This document shows positions 1 to 6,930 of a DNA stretch of 64,000 nucleotides, piece by piece. The position numbers were made by a program, and so were the translations under genes. Source of the stretch: Streptomyces xanthii (lineage in GTDB: Bacteria > Actinomycetota > Actinomycetes > Streptomycetales > Streptomycetaceae); NCBI RefSeq assembly GCF_014621695.1, contig NZ_CP061281.1, positions 7,006,001 through 7,070,000 on the forward strand. Reading direction: 5' to 3'. The notes under the pieces are model-generated. The model was given only the letters and a program-made list of their open reading frames with translations. It was not told the origin of the DNA and ran no database searches. Each line of letters begins with the position of its first letter. Positions within the stretch are counted from its first letter, which is position 1.

Positions 1-160
1 CCTGGACCTGACGCAGCCGCCGCGCAAGCTGGTCGACGACGTGCTTCCCGACGAGTTTCCGCTCAGCATGTTCTATGAGGCGCTCTCCAAGAAGCTCAAG
101 AACGTGATCGCGTCCACCAAGGGCATCACGGCGGCGAGCGCGGAGAAGGTGGCCGCGTGA
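1..160 (+). CDS. C-terminal end of a truncated CDS, possibly DUF6421 family
   Basis: Only the last 52 codons are inside the window; the gene enters from the left edge and stops with TGA at 158-160. The visible peptide is hydrophilic, with a Lys-rich segment (ALSKKLKNVIASTKG) near the end, and shows no diagnostic motif. The stop overlaps a possible GTG (157) of the next gene, so the two are probably co-transcribed. From memory of Streptomyces gene order, a DUF6421 protein often precedes this SDR/threonine aldolase pair. That is inference and not visible in these residues. Confidence 0.5.
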   Translation, partial: LDLTQPPRKLVDDVLPDEFPLSMFYEALSKKLKNVIASTKGITAASAEKVAA

Positions 161-198
161 GCCACGCCGAGAACGCGGGAAGCCAGGAGGCGGAAGCC

Positions 199-957
199 AT
201 GTCCGACACCCACACGACCGGGAACCTGGACGGTGCCGTGATCGCGGTAGCCGGAGCGGCGGGCCCCGCCGGGCGGGCGACCCTCAAGCGGCTCGCGGAG
301 GCCGGCGCCACCGTCATCGGCGCCGACGCCGACGCGGAGCGGCTCGCGGCGGCGGTCGACGAGGCGCGCTACGCGCACGGCGGCGCCACCGTCGTCGGTG
401 ACACCGTGGACCTCCTGGACCTGCACGCGACACGCGACTGGGTGAACCGTCTGGAGAAGGACTTCGGCCGGGTCGACGGCGTCGTCCACCTCGTCGGCGG
501 CTGGCGCGGCAGCGCCTCCTTCGCCGAGACCGACCTCGCCGACTGGGACCTCCTCGAGAAGCTCCTGATCCGCACGGTGCAGCACACCTCGCTGGCCTTC
601 TACGACGCGCTCACCCGCAGTGACCGCGGCCGTTACCTGCTGATCAGCGCCGCCGGCGCGTCCAAGCCGACCGCGGGCAACGCGGCGTACGCGGCCTCCA
701 AGGCTGCCGCCGAGGCGTGGACGCTCGCCCTGGGCGACGCCTTCCGCAAGGCGGGGGGCGACGCGGGCCCGCAGCAGGCGGCTGCGATCCTGGTGGTCAA
801 GGCGCTGGTGCACGACGCGATGCGCGCCGAACGCCCCAACGCGAAGTTCGCGGGCTTCACGGACGTCAAGGAGCTGGCCGAGGCCATCACCGGGGTCTGG
901 GACCGGCCCGCCGCCGATCTGAACGGGACCCGTCTGTGGCTGACCGAGAAGCCGTGA
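199..957 (+). CDS. SDR family NAD(P)-dependent oxidoreductase
   Basis: A 252-aa short-chain dehydrogenase/reductase. The N-terminal Rossmann turn reads AVAGAAGPAG (about residues 16-25), a variant of TGxxxGxG. The catalytic set is present: Ser150 in LLISAAG and Tyr164-x3-Lys168 in YAASK. ATG 199 is chosen because AGGAGG lies 8 nt upstream (185-190); an in-frame GTG at 157 would add 14 residues and overlap the previous stop. Its own stop overlaps the GTG of the threonine aldolase, so the two are translationally coupled. The substrate is unknown. Confidence 0.85.
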   Translation: MSDTHTTGNLDGAVIAVAGAAGPAGRATLKRLAEAGATVIGADADAERLAAAVDEARYAHGGATVVGDTVDLLDLHATRDWVNRLEKDFGRVDGVVHLVGGWRGSASFAETDLADWDLLEKLLIRTVQHTSLAFYDALTRSDRGRYLLISAAGASKPTAGNAAYAASKAAAEAWTLALGDAFRKAGGDAGPQQAAAILVVKALVHDAMRAERPNAKFAGFTDVKELAEAITGVWDRPAADLNGTRLWLTEKP

Positions 958-2024
958 ACCCTCCGAAGACCGACGCCCGCAGGCACCACGACCCCACGAT
1001 CCGGGGCTTCGCGAGTGACAACTACGCGGGAGCCCACCCGGAGGTGATGGCGGCCCTCGCCCTCGCCAACGGCGGTCACCAGGTCGCGTACGGCGAGGAC
1101 GACTACACGGACCATCTCCAGCAGATCATCCGCAGCCACTTCGGCCCCACGGCCGAGGCGTTCCCCGTCTTCAACGGGACGGGTGCCAACGTCGTCGCGC
1201 TCCAGGCGGTCACCGACCGCTGGGGCGCGGTGATCTGCGCCGAGTCCGCGCACATCAACGTGGACGAGGGCGGCGCCCCGGAGCGGATGGGCGGGCTCAA
1301 GCTGCTCACCGTACCGACGCCCGACGGCAAGCTCACCCCCGAGCTGATCGACCGTCAGGCATTCGGCTGGGACGACGAGCACCGCGCGATGCCGCAGGTC
1401 GTCTCGATCACGCAGTCCACCGAACTGGGCACGCTGTACACGCCGGAGGAGATCCGCGCGATCGTCGAGCACGCCCACCGGCACGGCATGCGGGTGCACC
1501 TCGACGGCTCCCGGATAGCCAACGCGGCCGCGTCCCTGGACGTCCCGATGCGGACGTTCACGAACGCGGTCGGCGTCGACATCCTGTCGCTGGGCGGCAC
1601 GAAGAACGGCGCGCTGTTCGGCGAGGCCGTCGTCGTCCTCAACCAGGACGCGGTGCGGCAGATGAAGCACCTGCGCAAGATGTCGATGCAGCTCGCCTCG
1701 AAGATGCGCTTCGTGTCGGTGCAGCTGGAGGCGCTGCTCGCGAAGGACCTGTGGCTGCGCAACGCCCGGCACGCCAACGAGATGGCCCAGCGGCTCGCCG
1801 AGGGCGTCCGCGCCGTGCACGGCGTGGAGATCCTCTACCCGGTGCAGGCCAACGGCGTGTTCGCGCGGCTCCCGCACGACGTCTCCGAGCGCCTGATGAA
1901 GAAGTACCGCTTCTACTTCTGGGACGAGGCGGCCGGCGACGTGCGCTGGATGTGCGCCTTCGACACCCGCGAGGAGGACGTGGACGGCTTCGTCGCGGCC
2001 CTCAAGGAGGAGATGGCGCGCTAG
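954..2024 (+). CDS. Low-specificity L-threonine aldolase (PLP, fold type I)
   Basis: A 356-aa PLP enzyme expected to cleave L-threonine or allo-threonine to glycine and acetaldehyde in the cytosol. Family landmarks are FASDNYAGAHPEVMAAL at the N-terminus, VHLDGSRIANAA (Asp184, Arg187) and the PLP lysine in LSLGGTKNGALFGEA (Lys217). Length is normal for the beta-eliminating lyase/threonine aldolase family. The GTG start at 954 overlaps the SDR stop in a GTGA junction. The reading frame stays open upstream to 717, but that stretch is a shadow of the SDR. Confidence in the fold is high; exact stereospecificity cannot be read. Confidence 0.9.
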   Translation: MNPPKTDARRHHDPTIRGFASDNYAGAHPEVMAALALANGGHQVAYGEDDYTDHLQQIIRSHFGPTAEAFPVFNGTGANVVALQAVTDRWGAVICAESAHINVDEGGAPERMGGLKLLTVPTPDGKLTPELIDRQAFGWDDEHRAMPQVVSITQSTELGTLYTPEEIRAIVEHAHRHGMRVHLDGSRIANAAASLDVPMRTFTNAVGVDILSLGGTKNGALFGEAVVVLNQDAVRQMKHLRKMSMQLASKMRFVSVQLEALLAKDLWLRNARHANEMAQRLAEGVRAVHGVEILYPVQANGVFARLPHDVSERLMKKYRFYFWDEAAGDVRWMCAFDTREEDVDGFVAALKEEMAR

Positions 2025-2073
2025 CCGGCCCCGCCGGGAGTGCTGCATAGATATGCGTCCGACCGTAAAGTCA

Positions 2074-2103
2074 TTGACTGGCGGTCGGCCGCATTCCTAT
2101 GCT
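2074..2103 (+). promoter_or_regulatory. Strong HrdB-type promoter for the transglutaminase-like gene
   Basis: TTGACT at 2074-2079, an 18-nt spacer, then TATGCT at 2098-2103. The expected start point is about 2110, within two bases of the ATG at 2112, so the mRNA should be leaderless or nearly so. Confidence 0.75.
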
Positions 2104-2111
2104 CGCGTGCC

Positions 2112-2711
2112 ATGCAGCTGATCCAGCAACACCCTGATCTGTCGGCGTACTTGGCGGCCGACGACGTGATCGACCACGGACACCCGCTCGTCCGGGAGAC
2201 CGCCGCACGCCTCGCGGGCGGCGCCGACGACTCATATGCATACGCCCGCGCCGCCTATGAGTTCGTGCGCGACGCCATCCCGCACTCGGCCGACAGCGGT
2301 GATCTGCGCGTCACCTGGCGGGCCTCCGACGTCCTCGCGCAGGGCACCGGGATCTGCCACGCGAAGGCCCACGCGCTGACCGCGCTGCTGCGCGCCGAGG
2401 ACATCCCCACGGCGCTCTGTTATCAGCGCCTGACGTACGACGCCGGGACGGGCTGGTGCGTCCACGGGCTGGTCGCCGTACGGTTCCACGGCGCCTGGCA
2501 CCGCCAGGACGTGCGGGGGAACGTGGGTGGGATCGACGCCCAGTTCTCGCTGGAGGGTGAGCGGCTGGCGTTCCTGCCCGACGCCGAGGCCGGTGAGCTG
2601 GACTATCCGGGGCTCTTCGCGGCGCCGCACCCGGTCGTGCTCGACGTGATGCGCGGCGCGCCGGACCGGCCCCACCTGTGGGAGCACCTGCCCGACGCGC
2701 TGCCGGAGTGA
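2112..2711 (+). CDS. Transglutaminase-like domain protein
   Basis: A 199-aa cytosolic protein (no signal peptide) of the transglutaminase-like cysteine protease superfamily. The candidate triad is Cys82 in QGTGICHAKAHAL, His118 in WCVHGLVAVR and Asp133 in RQDVRGN, in the usual Cys-His-Asp order. The start at 2112 is set by the promoter just upstream, whose predicted transcript begins at the ATG; there is no Shine-Dalgarno sequence. The frame is open to 2040 but that part contains the promoter. The gene stands alone and converges on the acyltransferase. Members hydrolyse or transfer at amide bonds; the substrate here is unknown. Confidence 0.8.
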   Translation: MQLIQQHPDLSAYLAADDVIDHGHPLVRETAARLAGGADDSYAYARAAYEFVRDAIPHSADSGDLRVTWRASDVLAQGTGICHAKAHALTALLRAEDIPTALCYQRLTYDAGTGWCVHGLVAVRFHGAWHRQDVRGNVGGIDAQFSLEGERLAFLPDAEAGELDYPGLFAAPHPVVLDVMRGAPDRPHLWEHLPDALPE

Positions 2712-2721
2712 CTCGGTCCGC

Positions 2722-3450
2722 TCAGCCCGCCTCGGCGGCCTTGACCTGCTCGGGGGTCGGCGCGGTGCCGCCCAGGTGCGCCGGCATCCACCACGTGTCG
2801 TCGGCGCCCTTGGGGCGGACCGGGTAGGCGCGCTGCGCGGCCTCGAGCAGCTCCTGCACGCGGTCGCGCAGCCGGCGGGTGATCGCGCCCGCGTACTGGT
2901 CCTTCGGCGCCTCGATGGCCTCGCCCACCCGGATCGTGACCGGGATGTGCTGCCGCTTGAAGTTGCGCGGACGGCCCTTCGTCCAGATCCGCTGGGTGCC
3001 CCACAGCGCCATCGGGATCAGCGGCACGCCGGCCTCCTGCGCGAGGCGCACGGCACCGGTCTTGAAGCTCTTCAGCGTGAAGGACTGCGAGATCGTCGCT
3101 TCCGGGAAGACACCCACGACCTCGCCGGAGCGCAGCGACGCGAGCGCGTGCTGGAACGCGTGCTCACCCTGCGAGCGGTCCACGGGGATGTGCTTCATGC
3201 TCCGCATCAGCGGACCGGAGACCTTGTGCCGGAACACGGACTCCTTGGCCATGAAACGGACCAGGCGCTTCTGCGGCAGCGCCGCCAGACCGTCGAAGAC
3301 GAAGTCGAGGTAGCCGATGTGATTGCTGACCAGGACGGCGCCGCCCGAGCGCGGAATGTTCTCCGAGCCCTGGCAGTCGATCTTCAGGTCGAGCGCCTTG
3401 AACAGTGTTTTGGCGACGCCGATGACCGGACGGTAGACGAGCTCTGCCAT
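2722..3450 (-). CDS. 1-acyl-sn-glycerol-3-phosphate acyltransferase (PlsC family)
   Basis: A 242-aa lysophospholipid acyltransferase. The HX4D motif is NHIGYLD (His44, Asp49) and the substrate-binding FPE motif is in VGVFPEATIS, with a following G-rich block. The N-terminus is amphipathic, consistent with membrane association; the role is phosphatidic acid formation or acyl remodelling. ATG 3450 matches the usual family N-terminus (MAELVYRPV). An in-frame ATG at 3561 would add a Pro/Gly-rich tail that spans an inverted repeat and a candidate operator, so I reject it. No good ribosome-binding site is visible. It is transcribed divergently from the thioredoxin. Confidence 0.88.
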   Translation of the reverse strand: MAELVYRPVIGVAKTLFKALDLKIDCQGSENIPRSGGAVLVSNHIGYLDFVFDGLAALPQKRLVRFMAKESVFRHKVSGPLMRSMKHIPVDRSQGEHAFQHALASLRSGEVVGVFPEATISQSFTLKSFKTGAVRLAQEAGVPLIPMALWGTQRIWTKGRPRNFKRQHIPVTIRVGEAIEAPKDQYAGAITRRLRDRVQELLEAAQRAYPVRPKGADDTWWMPAHLGGTAPTPEQVKAAEAG

Positions 3451-3478
3451 GGAGGGGGTGGACCCTTCTGATTGCCTG

Positions 3479-3508
3479 GGGAATCCGCCTCCTGGTGGAG
3501 GCGTTCCC
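3479..3508. repeat. Inverted repeat in the acyltransferase leader
   Basis: CGCCTCC (3486-3492) pairs with GGAGGCG (3497-3503) across TGGT, extended by GGGAA/TTCCC with a 2-nt bulge. On the minus strand it would be a hairpin in the 5' leader of the PlsC gene. It matches no riboswitch I know. Confidence 0.5.
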
Positions 3509-3512
3509 GGCG

Positions 3513-3530
3513 GTAAGTTACGCAGCCGTA
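3513..3530. promoter_or_regulatory. Candidate operator between acyltransferase and thioredoxin
   Basis: Two perfect palindromes overlap: GTAA-G-TTAC (3513-3521) and TACG-CAGC-CGTA (3519-3530). TACG/CGTA half-sites are typical of TetR-type lipid regulators in actinobacteria (family knowledge); that this site controls the PlsC gene is inference. Confidence 0.45.
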
Positions 3531-3678
3531 GGTTTTCCGGCTTGCGCAGATCGTGCCCCATGAACGGCCGGGTGACCAGTCCTGGTTCCTGCGCCGCGCG
3601 AGATCCTTGTCACGTGGGCGGGAATCAGCGCGGGCGTTTGCGCGCTGGAAAGAGGAACACGGGTGAAGGAGGAGCGGC

Positions 3679-4005
3679 GTGGCCGCAGGTGAAATGAGTC
3701 TGGGTGCCGAGCAGTTGGCGGCCCCGCTGGGGGAGCGGGCCACGCTCGTCCAGTTCTCCAGCGCGTTCTGCGCGCCGTGCCGGGCCACCCGGCGGGTGCT
3801 CGCCGAGGTCGCGGCCATGGTCCCGGGTGTCTCGCACATCGAGATCGACGCCGAGGACCGGCTCGACCTCGTCCGCGCCGTCGGCGTCGTCAAGACGCCC
3901 ACCGTGCTGGTCCTGGACGCGGCCGGCCGCGAGGTCCGCCGGGCGGCGGGACAGCCGCGCCGGGCGGACGTCATCGCGGCGCTCGGTGCCGCCGTCGCTG
4001 CGTGA
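3679..4005 (+). CDS. Thioredoxin-family protein
   Basis: A 108-aa single-domain thioredoxin with the redox motif FCAPC (Cys31, Cys34), where Phe replaces the usual Trp, and the cis-Pro region VVKTPTVLVLD. It has no signal peptide, so it should act in the cytosol as a thiol-disulfide oxidoreductase. The GTG start is chosen because AGGAGGAG (3668-3675) sits just upstream; a downstream ATG at 3694 lacks this. It lies beside a cysteine-regulated flavin reductase, which fits a thiol/sulfur context. Confidence 0.88.
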   Translation: MAAGEMSLGAEQLAAPLGERATLVQFSSAFCAPCRATRRVLAEVAAMVPGVSHIEIDAEDRLDLVRAVGVVKTPTVLVLDAAGREVRRAAGQPRRADVIAALGAAVAA

Positions 4006-4051
4006 CACCTGCCCCGCGCACGTGATGCTGCTCCCAGATGACGGAACGCAC

Positions 4052-4081
4052 TTGACTGCATGCGTCACGCATCGTCAGTCT
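4052..4081 (+). promoter_or_regulatory. Promoter and palindrome for the leader peptide/flavin reductase
   Basis: TTGACT (4052-4057), 18 nt, CAGTCT (4076-4081). The start point would be about 4088, exactly the leader-peptide ATG. A perfect palindrome ATGCG-TCA-CGCAT (4060-4072) fills the spacer and is a candidate operator. Confidence 0.5.
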
Positions 4082-4087
4082 GACCAC

Positions 4088-4168
4088 ATGTTCTGGGAAC
4101 TCCTTCTCTTCGAGCGGGTCCACGTCGACCTGGCGAGGTGCTCCAGCGCGCGCTGTCCCGGCTCCTGA
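4088..4168 (+). CDS. Cysteine-rich regulatory leader peptide (attenuator peptide)
   Basis: A 26-aa open frame, MFWELLLFERVHVDLARCSS followed by ARCPGS. The core HVDLxRxSSAxC is the signature of the small actinomycete leader peptides found upstream of sulfur-metabolism genes, where ribosome stalling at Cys codons senses cysteine (established for the family). Here the Cys codons are 18 and 23. The start follows a promoter spaced so that translation would be leaderless. The stop lies 45 nt before the flavin reductase start. Too short for default gene callers. Confidence 0.8.
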   Translation: MFWELLLFERVHVDLARCSSARCPGS

Positions 4169-4206
4169 CGCAGCCACGGCCCCCGCTCGCACCTCCAGCA
4201 GAAGGA
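4135..4206 (+). promoter_or_regulatory. Predicted cysteine-responsive attenuator structure
   Basis: GAGGTGC (4135-4141, containing the first Cys codon TGC) is perfectly complementary to GCACCTC (4189-4195), which ends 4 nt before the AGAAGGA ribosome-binding site (4200-4206) of the flavin reductase. A ribosome stalled at the Cys codons would open this helix. The pairing is seen; the switch is inference. Confidence 0.45.
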
Positions 4207-4213
4207 CAATTCC

Positions 4214-4720
4214 ATGACGGCCTCGCCCGATCTGCGCACCGCGCTCCCCGCCACGCCCGATCTGCTCCGCTCCGTCTTCCGGCAGCACGCCGCCGGCGTC
4301 GCGGTGATCACGGCGGCCGGTGCCGCACCCGTGGGCTTCACCGCCACCTCCCTCACCTCGGTCTCCGCGACACCCCCGGTGATCTCCTTCGGCATCGGAC
4401 TGGGTGCCTCCAGCTGGCCCACCGTCGCCGAGTCCGAGTACGTCGGCGTGCACATACTCGGCGAGCACCAGGCCGACCTCGCCGGCACCTTCGCCAGGAG
4501 CGGCGCCGACCGCTTCGGCGAGCCCACCCGCTGGTTCGAGGGCCCGCACGGGGTGCCGGTCCTAGAGGGCGTCCTCGCCTGGCTCGTCTGCAAGGTCATC
4601 GCGCGCGTGCCCGCCGGCGACCACCGCATCGTCCTCGCCGAGGCGGTCTGCGGGGACCCGGCCGGAGCCGGCCGCCCGCTCCTCTACCACCAGGGTCGCT
4701 TCAACGCGCTGCGCGACTGA
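4214..4720 (+). CDS. Flavin reductase-like FMN-binding protein
   Basis: A 168-aa protein of the flavin reductase (FMN-binding split barrel) family. Landmarks are FRQHAAGVAVITA, the phosphate-binding block GFTATSLTSVSATPPVISFGI and the C-terminal HQGRFNAL. It would supply reduced FMN to a partner monooxygenase. AGAAGGA lies 7 nt before the ATG. No monooxygenase sits next to it. The cysteine leader peptide upstream suggests a role in sulfur supply, such as desulfonation of organosulfur compounds, but that is inference from regulation only. Confidence 0.88.
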   Translation: MTASPDLRTALPATPDLLRSVFRQHAAGVAVITAAGAAPVGFTATSLTSVSATPPVISFGIGLGASSWPTVAESEYVGVHILGEHQADLAGTFARSGADRFGEPTRWFEGPHGVPVLEGVLAWLVCKVIARVPAGDHRIVLAEAVCGDPAGAGRPLLYHQGRFNALRD

Positions 4721-4770
4721 GAGTTCCCGGTCCGCGCGACTACGGAGCGTTGGCCATGTCACACCGCAAA

Positions 4771-4789
4771 GCGCTTGCTTAGTGAGCGC
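4771..4789. promoter_or_regulatory. Inverted repeat upstream of etfBA, candidate TetR-type site
   Basis: GCGCT (4771-4775) and AGCGC (4785-4789) flank TGCTTAGTG. AGCGCTTGCTTAG-type sites are common for TetR-family regulators of acyl-CoA metabolism in actinobacteria, which would suit an ETF operon. The assignment is inference. Confidence 0.35.
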
Positions 4790-4868
4790 GCAGCGGATGT
4801 ACTACTGGTGAGTAATATTTCGTTCGGAGCGCGGGCCGCCCCGACCGGAAGAGTCCGCTTCAGGCGCC

Positions 4869-4907
4869 TATGCTGCCTGCAAGAAGGCGAAGTCAGCCGC
4901 AGGCAGC
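4869..4907 (+). promoter_or_regulatory. Putative -10 box and leader hairpin of etfBA
   Basis: TATGCT (4869-4874) is a good -10 but lacks a clear -35. A 9-bp perfect inverted repeat, GCTGCCTGC (4872-4880) and GCAGGCAGC (4899-4907), would fold at the start of the leader about 45 nt before the GTG. Confidence 0.35.
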
Positions 4908-4950
4908 TGGGGTGCGCCCAGTACAAGACGATTGCAGTAGGAGAGCCGGC

Positions 4951-5739
4951 GTGAGCTTGAGGATCGTTGTCACCGTGAAGTACGTGCCGGACGCGACCGG
5001 TGACCGGCATTTCGCGGATGACCTGACCGTGGACCGTGACGATGTGGACGGCCTGCTTTCCGAGCTGGACGAGTACGCGGTGGAGCAGGCGCTGCAGATT
5101 TCGGAGAACTCGGACGACGATGTCGAGATCACCGTGCTGACGGTGGGTCCCGAGGACGCGAAGGACGCGCTGCGCAAGGCGCTGTCGATGGGTGCGGACA
5201 AGGCGATCCACGTCGAGGACGACGATCTGCACGGCACGGACGCGATCGGTACGTCGCTGGTGCTGGCGAAGGCGATCGAGAAGGCGGGCTTCGACCTGGT
5301 CGTCTCGGGCATGGCGTCGACGGACGGTACGGCGGGGATCGTGCCGGCGCTGGTGGCGGAGCGTCTGGGTGTGCCGCAGGTGACGCTGCTGTCCGAGGTC
5401 GCCGTGGAGGGCGGCACGGTGTCGGGTCGTCGTGACGGGGACGCGGCGTCGGAGCAGCTGGAGGCTTCGCTTCCGGCGGTGGTGTCGGTGACGGACCAGT
5501 CGGGTGAGGCGCGTTACCCGTCGTTCAAGGGGATCATGGCGGCGAAGAAGAAGCCGGTGGAGTCCTGGGACCTGTCCGACCTCGGCATCGAGGCGGAGGA
5601 GGTCGGTCTCGAGGGTGCGTGGACGAAGGTCGAGTCCGCGGCCGAGCGTCCGGCGCGTACCGCGGGCACGATCGTGAAGGACGAGGGCGAGGGCGGCAAG
5701 CAGCTCGCCGAGTACCTCGCGGGCCAGAAGTTCATCTGA
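4951..5739 (+). CDS. etfB: Electron transfer flavoprotein beta subunit
   Basis: A 262-aa ETF beta subunit. It starts with SLRIVVTVKYVPD and contains the AMP-binding region and the recognition segment DVEITVLTVGPEDAKDALRKAL. It ends in a typical extension that contacts the alpha subunit. ETF accepts electrons from acyl-CoA and other dehydrogenases. GTG 4951 is chosen because AGGAGAG precedes it by about 6 nt and the family N-terminus fits; the open frame back to 4870 includes the leader hairpin. It is followed after 59 nt by etfA in the same operon. Confidence 0.95.
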   Translation: MSLRIVVTVKYVPDATGDRHFADDLTVDRDDVDGLLSELDEYAVEQALQISENSDDDVEITVLTVGPEDAKDALRKALSMGADKAIHVEDDDLHGTDAIGTSLVLAKAIEKAGFDLVVSGMASTDGTAGIVPALVAERLGVPQVTLLSEVAVEGGTVSGRRDGDAASEQLEASLPAVVSVTDQSGEARYPSFKGIMAAKKKPVESWDLSDLGIEAEEVGLEGAWTKVESAAERPARTAGTIVKDEGEGGKQLAEYLAGQKFI

Positions 5740-5798
5740 GCTTTTGTCGCCTCATCCATTCGCCCAAGTTCTTTGTGATTGCAGGAGATTGAAGTCCC

Positions 5799-6761
5799 AT
5801 GGCTGAAGTTCTGGTCTACGTCGACCACGTGGACGGTGCGGTCCGCAAGCCCACGCTGGAGCTGCTGACGCTGGCGCGTCGGATCGGTGAGCCGGTCGCG
5901 GTCGCTCTCGGCAGTGGTGCCGCCGGTACCGCGGCGGTGCTGGCCGAGCACGGTGCCACCCGGGTTCTGACGCACGAGGCGGCCGACTACGCCGACTACC
6001 TGGTCGTGCCGAAGGTCGAGGCGCTTGAGGCCGCGGTCGCGGCGGTGTCGCCGGTGGCGGTGCTGGTTCCCTCCTCCGCGGAGGCGAAGGAGGTCGCGGC
6101 GCGTCTGGCGCTGCGGATCGGGTCGGGCATCATCACCGACGCGGTCGACCTGGAGGCCGGTGACAGCGGTCCGGTGGCCACGCAGTCGGTGTTCGCCGCC
6201 TCGTTCACCACGAAGTCCGTGGTGGTCAAGGGCACCCCGGTCATCACGGTGAAGCCCAACAGTGCCGCGGTCGAGCCGGCGGCCGCCGCGGGTGCGGTCG
6301 AGGCCCTGGACGTGGCGTTCTCGGAGAAGGCGCACGGCACGAAGGTCACCGCCCGCACGGCGCGTGAGTCGACGGGCCGCCCGGAGCTGACCGAGGCCGC
6401 GATCGTGGTCTCCGGCGGCCGTGGTGTGAACGGTGCGGAGAACTTCTCGGTCATCGAGGCCCTCGCCGACTCCCTGGGCGCGGCCGTGGGTGCCTCGCGT
6501 GCCGCGGTCGACGCCGGCTGGTACCCGCACTCCAACCAGGTCGGCCAGACCGGCAAGTCCGTCTCCCCGCAGTTGTACATCGCCTCGGGCATCTCGGGCG
6601 CGATCCAGCACCGGGCCGGTATGCAGACCTCGAAGACGATCGTCGCGATCAACAAGGACCCCGAGGCCCCGATCTTCGACCTCGTCGACTACGGCGTCGT
6701 CGGCGACCTCTTCGACGTCGTCCCGCAGCTGACCGAGGAGGTCAAGACCCGCAAGGGCTGA
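5799..6761 (+). CDS. etfA: Electron transfer flavoprotein alpha subunit
   Basis: A 320-aa ETF alpha subunit. The N-terminal domain begins [13 protein letters not shown]. The C-terminal FAD-binding domain carries [11 protein letters not shown], the [20 protein letters not shown] block and [25 protein letters not shown], all diagnostic for the family. An AGGAG ribosome-binding site precedes the ATG. It forms an operon with etfB and is closed by a strong hairpin at 6777-6813. Confidence 0.96.
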   Translation: MAEVLVYVDHVDGAVRKPTLELLTLARRIGEPVAVALGSGAAGTAAVLAEHGATRVLTHEAADYADYLVVPKVEALEAAVAAVSPVAVLVPSSAEAKEVAARLALRIGSGIITDAVDLEAGDSGPVATQSVFAASFTTKSVVVKGTPVITVKPNSAAVEPAAAAGAVEALDVAFSEKAHGTKVTARTARESTGRPELTEAAIVVSGGRGVNGAENFSVIEALADSLGAAVGASRAAVDAGWYPHSNQVGQTGKSVSPQLYIASGISGAIQHRAGMQTSKTIVAINKDPEAPIFDLVDYGVVGDLFDVVPQLTEEVKTRKG

Positions 6762-6776
6762 CCCGCTCCACTGTCG

Positions 6777-6813
6777 ACGGGGCCGCGTGGTGTTCATCAC
6801 CGCGCGGCCCCGT
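6777..6813 (+). terminator. Hairpin terminator after etfBA
   Basis: ACGGGGCCGCG (6777-6787) pairs perfectly with CGCGGCCCCGT (6803-6813), with an inner GGTG/CACC. There is no U-tract, as is usual in Streptomyces. Confidence 0.75.
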
Positions 6814-6842
6814 CCGCGTGACGGGACCATGCAAGGGAGCCA

Positions 6843-6904
6843 TTGACTGACGTCATCACGGCCGTTAACTTCACTATGCGGATTGTTGATTCCGCGGAGT
6901 GGAA
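6843..6904 (+). promoter_or_regulatory. HrdB-type promoter with downstream palindromic operator
   Basis: TTGACT (6843-6848), 17 nt, TAACTT (6866-6871), predicting transcription from about 6878. Just downstream is TTCC-N7-GGAA (6890-6904, TTCCGCGGAGTGGAA), positioned as a repressor roadblock. IclR-family repressors such as AllR favour TTCC/GGAA sites; the link is inference. Confidence 0.6.
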
Positions 6905-6930
6905 ACATCGAGCATATGGAGGGTGCAGTA

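Noticed and set aside
717..953. Upstream extension of the threonine aldolase to an ATG at 717
   Set aside because: The extra residues are the out-of-frame shadow of the SDR gene; GTG 954 with the GTGA overlap gives the normal family N-terminus.
3479..3530. Riboswitch (c-di-GMP, c-di-AMP or cobalamin) in the acyltransferase leader
   Set aside because: A hairpin exists but none of the conserved sequence elements of these classes is present.
3451..3561. Longer acyltransferase starting at ATG 3561
   Set aside because: The added Pro/Gly-rich segment covers an inverted repeat and a candidate operator and is not typical of PlsC proteins.
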